Origin: Marivivens sp.
GTDB taxonomy: Bacteria; Pseudomonadota; Alphaproteobacteria; Rhodobacterales; Rhodobacteraceae
Assembly (NCBI GenBank): GCA_024642145.1
Contig: JAHEBS010000002.1
Coordinates: forward strand, 1 to 43,231
Direction of reading: 5' to 3'
Length of the DNA: 43,231 bases
The translations under genes and the position numbers were made by a program. How positions within the stretch are numbered: the stretch's first letter is position 1; the number at the start of each line of letters is the position of its first letter. The notes beneath the pieces are model-generated. The model had not been told where the DNA came from. It saw nothing but the letters and a program-made list of their open reading frames with translations, and made no database searches. Positions 7,419 through 16,025 of this stretch are shown here, one piece after another.

Positions 7419-10049
7419 ATGCCCGTCGTCGTCGTTGAATCTCCGGCTAAAGCCAAGACAATCAACAAATATCTAGGCGCTGACTATACGGTTCTGGCCT
7501 CTTACGGCCACGTCCGTGACCTGCCCGCCAAAGACGGTTCGGTTGATACCGAACAGGGATTCGAGATGACGTGGGAGGTCGATTCCGACGCCAAGAAGCA
7601 CGTCAAGGCGATCGCCGACGCGCTGAAAGACGATCCGGTTTTGATCCTTGCCACCGACCCTGATCGCGAAGGCGAGGCGATCTCTTGGCACCTGCGCGAG
7701 GCCCTGACCGCGCGCAAGGCGATCAAGAAAGACACCGCCGTGAGCCGCGTTACCTTTAACGCCATCACCAAATCCGCCGTGACCGAAGCCATGGCCCATC
7801 CGCGCGAAATCGACACGCCGCTGGTGGACGCCTATCTGGCACGTCGCGCGCTGGATTACCTTGTGGGCTTCAACCTCTCGCCGGTTTTGTGGCGCAAACT
7901 GCCCGGGGCAAGGTCGGCGGGTCGCGTGCAGTCGGTCTGCCTGCGCCTGATCGTTGACCGCGAGATGGAGATCGAGGCCTTTCGGGCCCGCGAATACTGG
8001 TCGGTTTCGGCCGATCTGGTGACGCCGCGCGGGCAGGTCTTCGAGGCGCGGCTGGTCAGCCTCGCCGGCAAGAAACTCGACCGCTACGACATCGCCACCG
8101 GCACAGAGGCCGACCTTGCCGCCCATGCGGTCCAGAGCCGCGATCTGACGGTGCTGAATGTCGAGGCCAAGCCCGCCAACCGCAACCCTGCCCCACCCTT
8201 CATGACCTCGACCCTGCAGCAAGAGGCCAGCCGCAAATACGGGCTGGGCGCCAAGGCCACGATGAGCGCGGCCCAGCGGCTTTATGAGGCCGGTCTCATT
8301 ACCTATATGCGGACCGACGGCATCGATATGGCGCCCGAGGCGGTGATGGCCGCGCGCGACGCGATCCGTGATCGGTTTGGCGCCGATTACCTGCCCGCCA
8401 GCCCGCGCATGTACAAGAACAAGGCCAAGAACGCGCAAGAGGCGCATGAATGTATCCGCCCCACGGATATGGCGCGTTCGACCGAAACCCTGCGCATCAC
8501 CGATGCCGACCAGCGGCGTCTGTATGATCTGATCTACAAACGCACGATTGCCAGCCAGATGGCGGCCGCGCGGCTGGAACGCACGACGGTCGATCTGGGA
8601 TCGGATGATGGTCAGGTCGGTCTGCGCGCCACCGGTCAGGTCGTTCTGTTCGACGGATTCATCGCGATCTACGAAGAAGGCCGCGATGACAGCGCCGACG
8701 AGGACGAAGGCCGCCTGCCGCAGATGCTGGCGGGCGAACCGCTCAAGAAAGAGGCGATCCGCCCCGAACAGCATTTCACCCAAGCGCCGCCGCGCTATAC
8801 CGAGGCAACCTTGGTCAAGCGGATGGAAGAACTGGGTATCGGGCGACCATCGACCTATGCCTCGATTGTCACCACCATTCAGGAACGCGACTATGTGTCC
8901 AAGGACAAGGGTCGCCTGATTCCGCAGGACAAGGGGCGGCTGGTCACGGCATTTCTGGCCACCTATTTCCCCCGCTACGTCGAATACGGCTTCACGGCGG
9001 GTCTGGAAGACGAACTGGACGAGATCAGCGCGGGTTCGGCTGACTACAAGGCCGTTCTGAAACGGTTCTGGCGTGATTTCGCGGCGGCGCTGGCGGAAAC
9101 TGCCGATCTGCGCATCAGCGAGGTTCTGGAAAAGATCGACGAGGTTCTGGCCCCGCATCTTTATCCCCCACGCGAGGATGGCGGCGATCCGCGCGGTTGC
9201 CCCAATTGCAACGCGGGCCGGCTGTCGATGCGCACCTCGCGCACGGGCGGCGCTTTTATCGGCTGCTCGAACTACCCCGAATGTCGCTATACGCGCCCGC
9301 TTGGCCCACCCGGCGCCGAAGGATCCGAAATCGGACCCGACGGGCGGCTCTTGGGTCATGACAAGGACGATGCGATCACGCTCCGCGACGGACGGTTCGG
9401 GCCCTATGTGCAGCGCGGCGACGCCAGCGAAGAACAGCCCAAGCCGCCACGATCCAGCCTGCCAAAAGGCTGGGAAGCGGCTGATATGACGCTGGAAAAG
9501 GCGCTGGCGCTGTTGTCATTGCCGCGCGAGGTGGGCCCCCACCCCGAAGACGGCGTGATGATCGAGGCCGGCATTGGCCGCTTTGGCCCGTTTGTCAAAC
9601 ATGGCGCGCTCTATGCCAACCTCAAAGAGGCAGGCGAGGTTTTCGACATCGGCATCAACCGTGCGGTCGATGTTCTGGCACAGAAGCTCTTGACCCGCGG
9701 CGGTGGCCGCGGTGCGGCCGTCAAGGCGATCAAGGAACTGGGCGCACACCCCGATGGCGGCGCGATTTCCGTGATGCCGGGCCGTTACGGGCCTTATGTG
9801 AAATGGGAAAAAGTGAACGCGACCTTGCCCAAGGGCACCGAGCCCGAGGACATGACGCTGGAGGCGGCGGTCGAGCTGGTCAATGCCAAGTCCGCCGGCA
9901 AAGGCGGGCGCAAAAAGGCCGCGGCCAAACCCAAGGCCGCCACAAAGCCCAAGGCCGCAGCAAAGCCCAAGGCCAAAGCCGCTGCCAAGCCCAAAGCCAA
10001 GGCGGCCGCCAAGCCCAAGGCCACCAAAAAGGCTGCAAGCCCCGCGTGA
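7419..10049 (+). CDS. topA: DNA topoisomerase I
   Basis: This 876-residue type IA topoisomerase relaxes negative supercoils. The Toprim domain begins at VVVESPAKAKTINKYLG, with the acidic triad in ATDPDREGEAISWHL. The catalytic tyrosine is Y296 in LITYMRTDG. GARSAGRVQSVCLRL marks the central domain. One four-cysteine zinc module (CPNC and CSNYPEC, about residues 592-623) is followed by topoisomerase C-terminal repeats (FGPYV, FGPFVKHG, YGPYVKWE). The last roughly 45 residues are a lysine/alanine/proline tail. The ATG at 7419 matches the family N terminus. It likely has its own promoter. Confidence 0.97.
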   Translation: MPVVVVESPAKAKTINKYLGADYTVLASYGHVRDLPAKDGSVDTEQGFEMTWEVDSDAKKHVKAIADALKDDPVLILATDPDREGEAISWHLREALTARKAIKKDTAVSRVTFNAITKSAVTEAMAHPREIDTPLVDAYLARRALDYLVGFNLSPVLWRKLPGARSAGRVQSVCLRLIVDREMEIEAFRAREYWSVSADLVTPRGQVFEARLVSLAGKKLDRYDIATGTEADLAAHAVQSRDLTVLNVEAKPANRNPAPPFMTSTLQQEASRKYGLGAKATMSAAQRLYEAGLITYMRTDGIDMAPEAVMAARDAIRDRFGADYLPASPRMYKNKAKNAQEAHECIRPTDMARSTETLRITDADQRRLYDLIYKRTIASQMAAARLERTTVDLGSDDGQVGLRATGQVVLFDGFIAIYEEGRDDSADEDEGRLPQMLAGEPLKKEAIRPEQHFTQAPPRYTEATLVKRMEELGIGRPSTYASIVTTIQERDYVSKDKGRLIPQDKGRLVTAFLATYFPRYVEYGFTAGLEDELDEISAGSADYKAVLKRFWRDFAAALAETADLRISEVLEKIDEVLAPHLYPPREDGGDPRGCPNCNAGRLSMRTSRTGGAFIGCSNYPECRYTRPLGPPGAEGSEIGPDGRLLGHDKDDAITLRDGRFGPYVQRGDASEEQPKPPRSSLPKGWEAADMTLEKALALLSLPREVGPHPEDGVMIEAGIGRFGPFVKHGALYANLKEAGEVFDIGINRAVDVLAQKLLTRGGGRGAAVKAIKELGAHPDGGAISVMPGRYGPYVKWEKVNATLPKGTEPEDMTLEAAVELVNAKSAGKGGRKKAAAKPKAATKPKAAAKPKAKAAAKPKAKAAAKPKATKKAASPA
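9918..10037 (+). repeat. AKPK-type low-complexity tail repeat inside topA
   Basis: The 3' end of topA is a run of short units encoding variants of AAAKPKA and TKPKAA, built from repeats of GCCAAGCCCAAGG-like sequence. Such basic tails in topoisomerase I bind DNA nonspecifically. The repeat is prone to length change by slippage, so the exact length may differ between strains. Confidence 0.8.
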
Positions 10050-10085
10050 GGACACGATAGCTCAGCGCTGCGTTGCGGCGCGGCG

Positions 10086-10115
10086 TTGACACTCCCTTTG
10101 CGCGGGGCGACAAAT
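10086..10115 (+). promoter_or_regulatory. Candidate promoter for the 3-oxoacid CoA-transferase operon
   Basis: A perfect TTGACA (10086-10091) is followed after 18 bases by ACAAAT (10110-10115), which matches only part of the -10 consensus. It lies in the 91-base gap between topA and scoA. An AAAGGGGGA ribosome site precedes the scoA start. The -35 is good; the -10 is weak. Confidence 0.4.
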
Positions 10116-10140
10116 CGTCCAGTTCAAAGGGGGACCCCAC

Positions 10141-10845
10141 ATGAAGAAAGTCTACGGTTCCGCCAGCGAGGCCCTTGAGGGGCTCTTGCATGACGGGATG
10201 CTGGTTGCCGCGGGCGGCTTTGGCCTTTGCGGCATCCCCGAGCTTTTGATCAGCGCGATCAAGGATGCGGGCACCAAGGATCTGACGTTTGCCTCGAACA
10301 ACGCGGGCGTTGATGACTTCGGCATCGGCATCTTGCTGAAAACGCGGCAGGTGAAAAAGATGATCTCGTCCTATGTGGGCGAGAATGCCGAGTTCATGCG
10401 CCAATATCTGTCGGGCGAGTTGGAGCTGGAGTTCAACCCGCAAGGCACGCTGGCCGAACGCATGCGCGCGGGCGGTGCCGGCATCCCCGGCTTCTACACC
10501 AAGACCGGCGTTGGCACCGTGATCGCCGACGGCAAGGAACATAAGGATTTCGACGGCCAGACCTATATCCTCGAACGCGGGATCTTGGCCGATCTGGCAA
10601 TCGTCAAGGCATGGAAGGCCGACGAGACCGGCAACCTCGTTTTCCGCAAGACGGCGCGCAACTTCAACGTGCCTGCCGCCATGTGTGGCAAGGTCTGTGT
10701 GGTCGAGGTCGAGGACATCGTGCCCGCTGGCAGTCTCGAGCCCGACGCGATCCACCTGCCGGGGATCTATGTGCATCGCATCATCAAGGGCGAGCATGAA
10801 AAGCGCATCGAACAACGCACCGTCCGCAAGAAGGAGACCGCGTGA
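10141..10845 (+). CDS. scoA: 3-oxoacid CoA-transferase subunit A
   Basis: This 234-residue alpha subunit belongs to succinyl-CoA:3-ketoacid CoA-transferase, which activates acetoacetate using succinyl-CoA. The CoA-transferase family 1 signature is [15 protein letters not shown] (about residues 21-35). Further family stretches are [17 protein letters not shown] and [16 protein letters not shown]. The stop overlaps the start of the beta subunit (TGATG), so the subunits are translationally coupled. Related acetate or butyrate CoA-transferases share the fold, so the exact acyl partner is inferred. Confidence 0.93.
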   Translation: MKKVYGSASEALEGLLHDGMLVAAGGFGLCGIPELLISAIKDAGTKDLTFASNNAGVDDFGIGILLKTRQVKKMISSYVGENAEFMRQYLSGELELEFNPQGTLAERMRAGGAGIPGFYTKTGVGTVIADGKEHKDFDGQTYILERGILADLAIVKAWKADETGNLVFRKTARNFNVPAAMCGKVCVVEVEDIVPAGSLEPDAIHLPGIYVHRIIKGEHEKRIEQRTVRKKETA

Positions 10846-11486
10846 TGTCCGCCGAACAAAAGGGCTGGGACCGCAACCAGATGGCGGCGCGGGCCGCCAA
10901 GGAACTTGAAGACGGCATGTATGTGAACCTTGGCATCGGCATTCCGACGCTGGTGTCGAACTACATCCCCGCAGGCATTCACGTGACGCTGCAATCGGAA
11001 AACGGCATGCTGGGCATGGGTCCGTTTCCGGTAGAGGGTGACGAGGACGCCGACCTGATCAATGCGGGCAAGCAGACCATCACCGAGCTGCCGCATTCGG
11101 CCTATTTCGATTCTGCGACCTCTTTTGCCATGATCCGTGGCGGCAAGATCGCCATGGCGATCCTTGGCGCGATGGAGGTCAGCGAAAAGGGTGATCTTGC
11201 CAACTGGATGATCCCCGGCAAGCTGGTCAAGGGCATGGGCGGCGCCATGGATCTGGTCGCGGGCGTGGGCCGTGTGGTGGTGGTGATGGACCACACCAGC
11301 AAACACGGCGAGTCCAAGGTGTTGAAGGAATGCACCCTGCCGCTGACCGGCAAGGCCGTTGTGGACCGCATCATCACCAACCTTGGTGTGCTGGATGTAA
11401 CCCACAAGGGTCTGCATATCGTCGAACTGGCCGATGGCGTCACCCGCGACGAGATGATCGCCGCGACCGAGGCGAATATCGTCTAG
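10845..11486 (+). CDS. scoB: 3-oxoacid CoA-transferase subunit B
   Basis: This 213-residue beta subunit carries the catalytic glutamate in [14 protein letters not shown] (about residues 48-61). [31 protein letters not shown] is the following conserved block, read across about residues 107-137. The start is the ATG overlapping the scoA stop; a GTG one codon upstream is less likely. The pair probably serves ketone-body or polyhydroxybutyrate breakdown. The gene ends just before a cluster of stem-loops that includes a terminator. Confidence 0.93.
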   Translation: MSAEQKGWDRNQMAARAAKELEDGMYVNLGIGIPTLVSNYIPAGIHVTLQSENGMLGMGPFPVEGDEDADLINAGKQTITELPHSAYFDSATSFAMIRGGKIAMAILGAMEVSEKGDLANWMIPGKLVKGMGGAMDLVAGVGRVVVVMDHTSKHGESKVLKECTLPLTGKAVVDRIITNLGVLDVTHKGLHIVELADGVTRDEMIAATEANIV

Positions 11487-11490
11487 GACT

Positions 11491-11591
11491 GCCCTTTCGG
11501 GCCAACGGGGCGTGGCGTTTTGCGCCGCGCCCTTTCGTTTCCAGATTGGAAACAGCATCATATTGATGCCGTAATTGTCGCCTAACAGGCG
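11491..11591. repeat. Cluster of five tandem stem-loops after scoB
   Basis: Five short inverted repeats stand one after another with almost no spacing: GCCC-TTTC-GGGC (11491-11502), the terminator stem (11508-11532), GTTTCC-AGATT-GGAAAC (11537-11553), GCATCA-TAT-TGATGC (11555-11569) and CGCC-TAACA... closing with GGCG (11579-11591). The whole gap between scoB and the next start is therefore foldable. It may be a terminator plus a structured leader for the flippase/DprE operon. Confidence 0.6.
11508..11540 (+). terminator. Intrinsic terminator after scoAB
   Basis: GGGCGTGGCG pairs with CGCCGCGCCC (one G-U wobble) across a TTTTG loop, followed by TTTCGTTT. It lies 22 bases behind the scoB stop. 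Confidence 0.7.
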
Positions 11592-11595
11592 CTAG

Positions 11596-12555
11596 ATGAT
11601 GACCCGCAGCGACCCCGCCCCCGCCACGCCGCGTTTCGAGCGTTGGCTGACCATCGGCCTTCTGGCCGCGATGGCGTTCGGCATTTGGGGTCTGGTGGCG
11701 CGCACGGGCTGGGCCGAGATGCTGGCCCCCCTGACGCGGCTGGGTGCGGGATCGGTTTTGGCGCTCTTGGCGCTGTCGCTTTGCAATTACCTTTTGCGCG
11801 GTCTGCGCTGGCATCTTTTCCAACGTGCGCTGGGCCTGCCGGTCAGTCTTGGCCAGTCCATGGGCCATTTCATTGCCGGTCTGGCGATGAGCGTGACCCC
11901 TGCACGGCTGGGCGAGTTGGTGCGTATGCGCTGGCTGCGCCGCGAGACGGGGTGGAGCGCGGAACGCACCGCGCCCCTGATGCTTTTGGACCGTGCCGCC
12001 GATCTGGCGGCGGTGGCGGCCATGGTGGGGCTGGGCCTTTGGGCCGCGGGCGGGCAGATCGCGCTGGCGGGTCCGGTCATCGCCCTTGCCTTTGTCGTGG
12101 CAGCCTTGGCCACAAGGCCGCAGCCGCTGATGTGGCTGGCGGCGCTGACCTTTCCCCGCTTTCCACGCGCCGCCGCCCGTATCCGCCGCGCGGGCCGGTC
12201 GCTGGCCGCGCTGTCGGGCGGCTTTGGGGTGGTCGCGGGGCTTGTTCTGGGCCTGATCGGCTGGGCGGCCGAGGGCTACGCCTTTGCGCTGACGCTCGCT
12301 TGGTTGGGGGCGCCGCTGCATCCGGGCATGGCCATGGCGATCTTTGGCTTTGCGACTATCGCTGGCGGTCTGACGGGCGCGCCTGGCGGTCTTGGCGGGG
12401 CCGAAGGGGCTATGGTGGCCCTGTTGCTGGCACAAGACGTGCCCTTGGTCGAAGCCGTCGCGGCAACCGCGGTGATCCGCCTGACAACGCTGTGGTTTGC
12501 GGTCGTTCTGGGCCTTGGGGCCTATCCTTTTGTCGAGCGGCGGTCCAAGGCATGA
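11596..12555 (+). CDS. Polytopic flippase-like protein (UPF0104 / LPG-synthase transmembrane family)
   Basis: This 319-residue protein has about eight transmembrane helices and the family motifs NYLLRGLRWHLFQRALG (about residues 57-73), VTPARLGELVRMRWLRR (about 97-113) and GLGGAEGAMVALLLAQDVP (about 263-281). Family members include YbhN, AglD and the membrane half of MprF; several act in moving or transferring lipid-linked substrates. It is the first gene of an operon with DprE1-like and DprE2-like enzymes, and its stop overlaps the next start (ATGA). A role in moving the polyprenyl-phosphate sugar is plausible but inferred. Confidence 0.82.
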   Translation: MMTRSDPAPATPRFERWLTIGLLAAMAFGIWGLVARTGWAEMLAPLTRLGAGSVLALLALSLCNYLLRGLRWHLFQRALGLPVSLGQSMGHFIAGLAMSVTPARLGELVRMRWLRRETGWSAERTAPLMLLDRAADLAAVAAMVGLGLWAAGGQIALAGPVIALAFVVAALATRPQPLMWLAALTFPRFPRAAARIRRAGRSLAALSGGFGVVAGLVLGLIGWAAEGYAFALTLAWLGAPLHPGMAMAIFGFATIAGGLTGAPGGLGGAEGAMVALLLAQDVPLVEAVAATAVIRLTTLWFAVVLGLGAYPFVERRSKA

Positions 12556-13850
12556 CGGGCGGGGCCGAAATCCGCTATAGCGGCTGGGGTCGCGCGCTCA
12601 GTGCCAAGGCCACGCTTGCACGGCCGGAACGGCTGAGCGACATCGTGGCCCTAGGGCCTGCGGTCGGCGGGCGGCGGTCTTATGGTGATGCCGCGCTGAA
12701 CGATGGCGGGATGGCCGTCGATATGCGCAGGCTGGATCGCATCATCGCCTTTGATATTGAAAAGGGTGAAATCGAGTCCGAGGCCGGTATCACGCTGGGC
12801 GATCTGGCGCGTGTCACGATCGCGCGTGGCTGGCTGCCTGCGGTTTTGCCGGGCACGGGTCACGCGACGCTTGGCGGCGCAATCGCCATGGATGTGCATG
12901 GCAAAAACCACCATGGCGCGGGGTCTTTTGGCCAGCATGTGTTGGGTTTTGATCTGATCTCGCCCACAGGCGGCCAGCGGCGGGTCAAACCGGGTCAGCC
13001 GCTTTTCGCCGCGACCATGGGCGGGCTTGGCCAGACGGGCATTGTCACCTCGGCGCGGATCAAGCTGACCCATGCCCCGGGGGCGGTCGTGGCGCTGCGC
13101 GAGCGGCGCGTGGCGGATTGGGCGGCCCATGTCGCCGCCCTGACCGAGGCGGGCGACAGCTACGCCGTGGGCTGGATCGACGCCACAGCGCAGGGTCGTG
13201 ATCTGGGGCGTGGGATCGTCGAGACGGCAGAACTGTCGGCAGGCGAAGCGCGCAGGCGCGGCGGGCGGCCCAATCTGCCCTTTGACGCACCGCGGCTGGC
13301 CCTGTCTGCGCCGATCGTGCGCGCCTTCAATGCGGCCTATTTCCATCGCGTGCCCCTCGCTGGCCGCGACCGCATTGTGCCCTATGAGGCCTTCTTTTTC
13401 CCGCTCGATGCCATCGGCGCGTGGAACAGGCTTTATGGCCATGCGGGATTTCACCAGTTCCAATGCGTGGTGCCGCCAGCGGCGGCAGACGGCCTGCGTG
13501 ACATGCTGGCCGAGATTGCGGCGGGCGGCTTTGCCTCGCCTCTGGCGGTTCTCAAACGGATGGGGCCTGGTCGCGCAGGCATGATGTCCTTCCCGATGGA
13601 GGGGTTGACGCTGGCCGTCGATATGCCCAACCGCACCGGCGTTGTCGCGCTGATCGCGCGCCTGTCGCAGCAGGCGGCGGATCTGGGCGGGCGCGTTTAT
13701 CTGGCCAAGGATTCCGCGGCCGAACCGGCGGCGCTCGACACGATGTATCCCGAGGCGGCCAAATGGCGGCAGGCCGTGGCCAAGGCCGACCCCGCGGGGC
13801 GCATGGTCACCGATCTGGTGCGCCGCCTGAAATTGAGAGAGACAGCATGA
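12552..13850 (+). CDS. DprE1-like FAD oxidase (decaprenyl-phospho-ribose 2'-oxidation)
   Basis: This 432-residue protein is a vanillyl-alcohol-oxidase-type flavoprotein. The FAD domain has GGRRSYGDAALN (about residues 37-48), GTGHATLGGAIAMDVHGKNHH with H116, and MGGLGQTGIVTSA. The substrate domain has FHQFQCVVPP and YLAKDS with the DprE1-type active-site lysine (K386). In mycobacteria DprE1 oxidises decaprenyl-phosphoryl-ribose to the 2'-keto intermediate. The position that is Cys387 in M. tuberculosis DprE1 is alanine here (A355, in GLTLAVDMPN). It is translationally coupled to both neighbours (ATGA overlaps). The frame is open far upstream, but the ATG at 12552 fits family length and the coupling. 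Confidence 0.88.
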   Translation: MTGGAEIRYSGWGRALSAKATLARPERLSDIVALGPAVGGRRSYGDAALNDGGMAVDMRRLDRIIAFDIEKGEIESEAGITLGDLARVTIARGWLPAVLPGTGHATLGGAIAMDVHGKNHHGAGSFGQHVLGFDLISPTGGQRRVKPGQPLFAATMGGLGQTGIVTSARIKLTHAPGAVVALRERRVADWAAHVAALTEAGDSYAVGWIDATAQGRDLGRGIVETAELSAGEARRRGGRPNLPFDAPRLALSAPIVRAFNAAYFHRVPLAGRDRIVPYEAFFFPLDAIGAWNRLYGHAGFHQFQCVVPPAAADGLRDMLAEIAAGGFASPLAVLKRMGPGRAGMMSFPMEGLTLAVDMPNRTGVVALIARLSQQAADLGGRVYLAKDSAAEPAALDTMYPEAAKWRQAVAKADPAGRMVTDLVRRLKLRETA

Positions 13851-14584
13851 CCGAGACATGGATGATCCTTGGTGCCACCTCTGGCATGGCGCAGGCCCTG
13901 ACGCGCGATCTGGCGACACGGGGCGCGGGGTTGATCCTTGCGGGCCGCAAGACCGCCGATATGCAGGCCATCGCCGCCGATGCAACCGCGCGGGGCGCGC
14001 AGGCGGTGCAGGTCTTGACCTATGACGCGCGCGACAACGCCACCTGCGACGCGCTGGTCGCGGCGGCAGAGGCGGCAGCGGGGACGTTTAACCTTGCGGT
14101 CTTTGTGGGCTCGATGCCGCAGCAATCGGCCATCGACGCCGATCCCGACCTGATCGCCGGCACCATCACCGACAGCCTGTCCGGTCCGGCCCACCTGATC
14201 CACCGCCTTGCCCCCTTGATGGAGGCGCGCGGCACGGGCGTGATCGTGGGCGTGGGATCGGTTGCGGGCGACCGTGGGCGCCTGTCGAACTATGTCTACG
14301 GGGCCGCCAAGGCGGGATTTGCCGCCTATCTATCGGGCTTGCGTAACCGCATGGCGCGAAAGGGCGTCCATGTCATGACGGTCAAGCCGGGTCCGGTTGA
14401 CACGCCCATGACCTATGGCCTGCCCCCGATGCCGTTTCAGACCTCGCCCGAAAAAGTTTCGGCCGCGATCTTGCACGGCGTCGCGCGTCGGCGCGACGTG
14501 ATCTACGTGGCGCCAATCTGGCGGTTGATCATGATGGTAATCCGCGCCCTGCCCGAAGCCCTGTTCAAGCGCACCCGTTTCTGA
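13847..14584 (+). CDS. DprE2-like short-chain dehydrogenase (2'-keto reduction to arabinose form)
   Basis: This 245-residue SDR has the nucleotide-binding ILGATSGMAQAL at residues 6-17, an active-site serine in VGVGSVAGDRG, and YVYGAAKAG carrying the catalytic YxxxK. The C-terminal tail is hydrophobic and basic (about residues 223-245), as in DprE2. In mycobacteria DprE2 reduces the keto intermediate made by DprE1 to decaprenyl-phosphoryl-D-arabinose. Its start overlaps the stop of the DprE1-like gene, which is the same gene pairing. It converges on the UbiA gene with only four bases between stops. Confidence 0.85.
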   Translation: MTETWMILGATSGMAQALTRDLATRGAGLILAGRKTADMQAIAADATARGAQAVQVLTYDARDNATCDALVAAAEAAAGTFNLAVFVGSMPQQSAIDADPDLIAGTITDSLSGPAHLIHRLAPLMEARGTGVIVGVGSVAGDRGRLSNYVYGAAKAGFAAYLSGLRNRMARKGVHVMTVKPGPVDTPMTYGLPPMPFQTSPEKVSAAILHGVARRRDVIYVAPIWRLIMMVIRALPEALFKRTRF

Positions 14585-14588
14585 CGGC

Positions 14589-16022
14589 TCAGAACCCGAA
14601 CCATTGTTGCCAGAGGCCTGCGGCGTAGAACATCAGCGACAGCGTGATGAACAACAGCCCGATGCCGCGCTTGTCGGTCATGGCAAAGACGATCGGGTCG
14701 TAATCCTGCTTGCCCTGATAGCCAAGCCTGATCATCCGCAAAAGCCACGCGGCCATGGGCACCATCGCCACCCACAAAAGCCAGCGGTCGGGGTAGAGCG
14801 CCAGCGCCTGTGGCGTGGTGCTGTAAAGGGCAAAGATCACCAAGGCGCCTACCGCACCGACCGAGGCCACATTGACCAGATCCCCACGGTCGCGGCGTCC
14901 GTAACCCCGACCCGGCAGGGGCGCGTCATCTTCGGCCAAGGCCAGTTCGGTCATACGTTTGACCGCGCCCAGCGCCGCAAAGACGGGAAAGATGAAGATC
15001 AGCATATAGATCGTGGCATCGACCCCACCTGCTGCCGCACCGGCAACGACGCGCAGGGTATAAAGGGCGGCAAGGGTGGCAATATCGACCCAGCGCAGCC
15101 GCTTGAGCCGCAGCGAATAGGCAAGGCTCAGCCCCATATAGGCAGCCAGAACCGCCGCAAATGCCCAGCCCAACCCCGCGCCGATCGTAAAAGCGGCAAG
15201 GGTCAGGACCAGAACCGCAGGCAAGCCCAGCCAGAGCGGCACAAGACCCGAGGCAAAGGGACGCTGGTGTTTGGTCTTGTGCTGGCGGTCAGCCTCGAGG
15301 TCCAGAAGATCGTTGACCAGATAGATGGCCGAGGCGGCGGCGGAAAATGCCACGGCCCCCAGCAGCACCTGCAAGAAAACCTCGAGCGTAAAGGCATGGG
15401 CCGCAATCATCGGCAGGAACAGCAGCGCGTTCTTGACCCATTGATGCGGGCGCAGCGCCTTCCATAGCCGCGCGGACCGGTGCGGATCGGCAATTTCGGT
15501 CACACCGGTCCGCGCCGCCTTGAGCCGCGTCGGGGCGTCACCCACCTGCCCGACCAAGATCACATGCGCCGCACGGTTCATCACTGCCAGATCGCCGCGC
15601 GATCCGGTCGCATAGTAAAAGCCACGCTCGCCAAAGGCCTCGACCAGCGCCGTGGCCTTGTCGGCACCCACCAAGATGCGCTCGCCGTCCGAAGCCAGAG
15701 AGCCATCCAGCCCATGCGCCTCGGCCACGGGCTGCACCAGCCGCGAATCCGCGCCCGAGGCCAAGAATACCTCTTGGCCCTCGGCCCGCGCTGCTGCGGC
15801 CATCGCGGCGACATCGGGATTTACCGGCAACAGATCGGAGCGCAACGTGACGGCCTGTGCCAGCCGTGCCCGCAGGCGGCGGCGCGCAAAGACCGATCGC
15901 GCGACGATGCCCAATGTCCGCAAGGGCGCCTGACCCATGCCCGCCCAAAAGCTTTCCCAACCCAGATCGGTCAGAAGGAAGGCGCCCTCGGCCTCGATCA
16001 CAAGCGGTTTGCGGTCAGCCAC
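14589..16022 (-). CDS. HAD-UbiA fusion, polyprenyl-phosphate phosphoribosyltransferase-like
   Basis: This 477-residue protein joins an N-terminal HAD-like domain (about residues 1-165) to a UbiA prenyltransferase domain (about 183-477) with about nine helices. The UbiA site is VNDLLDLEADRQHKTKHQRP, with N237, D241 and D245; the second region is YSLRLKRLRWVDIATL. Related UbiA proteins (mycobacterial Rv3806c, Azorhizobium NoeC) transfer phosphoribose from PRPP to polyprenyl phosphate, the first step towards DPA. The HAD motif I reads IEAEGAF, so the nucleophilic aspartate is E10 and the second is E12. Motif IV also lacks its first acid, so the domain looks catalytically dead. It starts at GTG, two bases after the transglycosylase stop. 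Confidence 0.85.
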   Translation of the reverse strand: MADRKPLVIEAEGAFLLTDLGWESFWAGMGQAPLRTLGIVARSVFARRRLRARLAQAVTLRSDLLPVNPDVAAMAAAARAEGQEVFLASGADSRLVQPVAEAHGLDGSLASDGERILVGADKATALVEAFGERGFYYATGSRGDLAVMNRAAHVILVGQVGDAPTRLKAARTGVTEIADPHRSARLWKALRPHQWVKNALLFLPMIAAHAFTLEVFLQVLLGAVAFSAAASAIYLVNDLLDLEADRQHKTKHQRPFASGLVPLWLGLPAVLVLTLAAFTIGAGLGWAFAAVLAAYMGLSLAYSLRLKRLRWVDIATLAALYTLRVVAGAAAGGVDATIYMLIFIFPVFAALGAVKRMTELALAEDDAPLPGRGYGRRDRGDLVNVASVGAVGALVIFALYSTTPQALALYPDRWLLWVAMVPMAAWLLRMIRLGYQGKQDYDPIVFAMTDKRGIGLLFITLSLMFYAAGLWQQWFGF

Positions 16023-16025
16023 GGG

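Noticed and set aside
7473-9359. Minus-strand open frame of 628 residues across topA
   Set aside because: It is fully antisense to a well-marked topoisomerase and shows no motifs.
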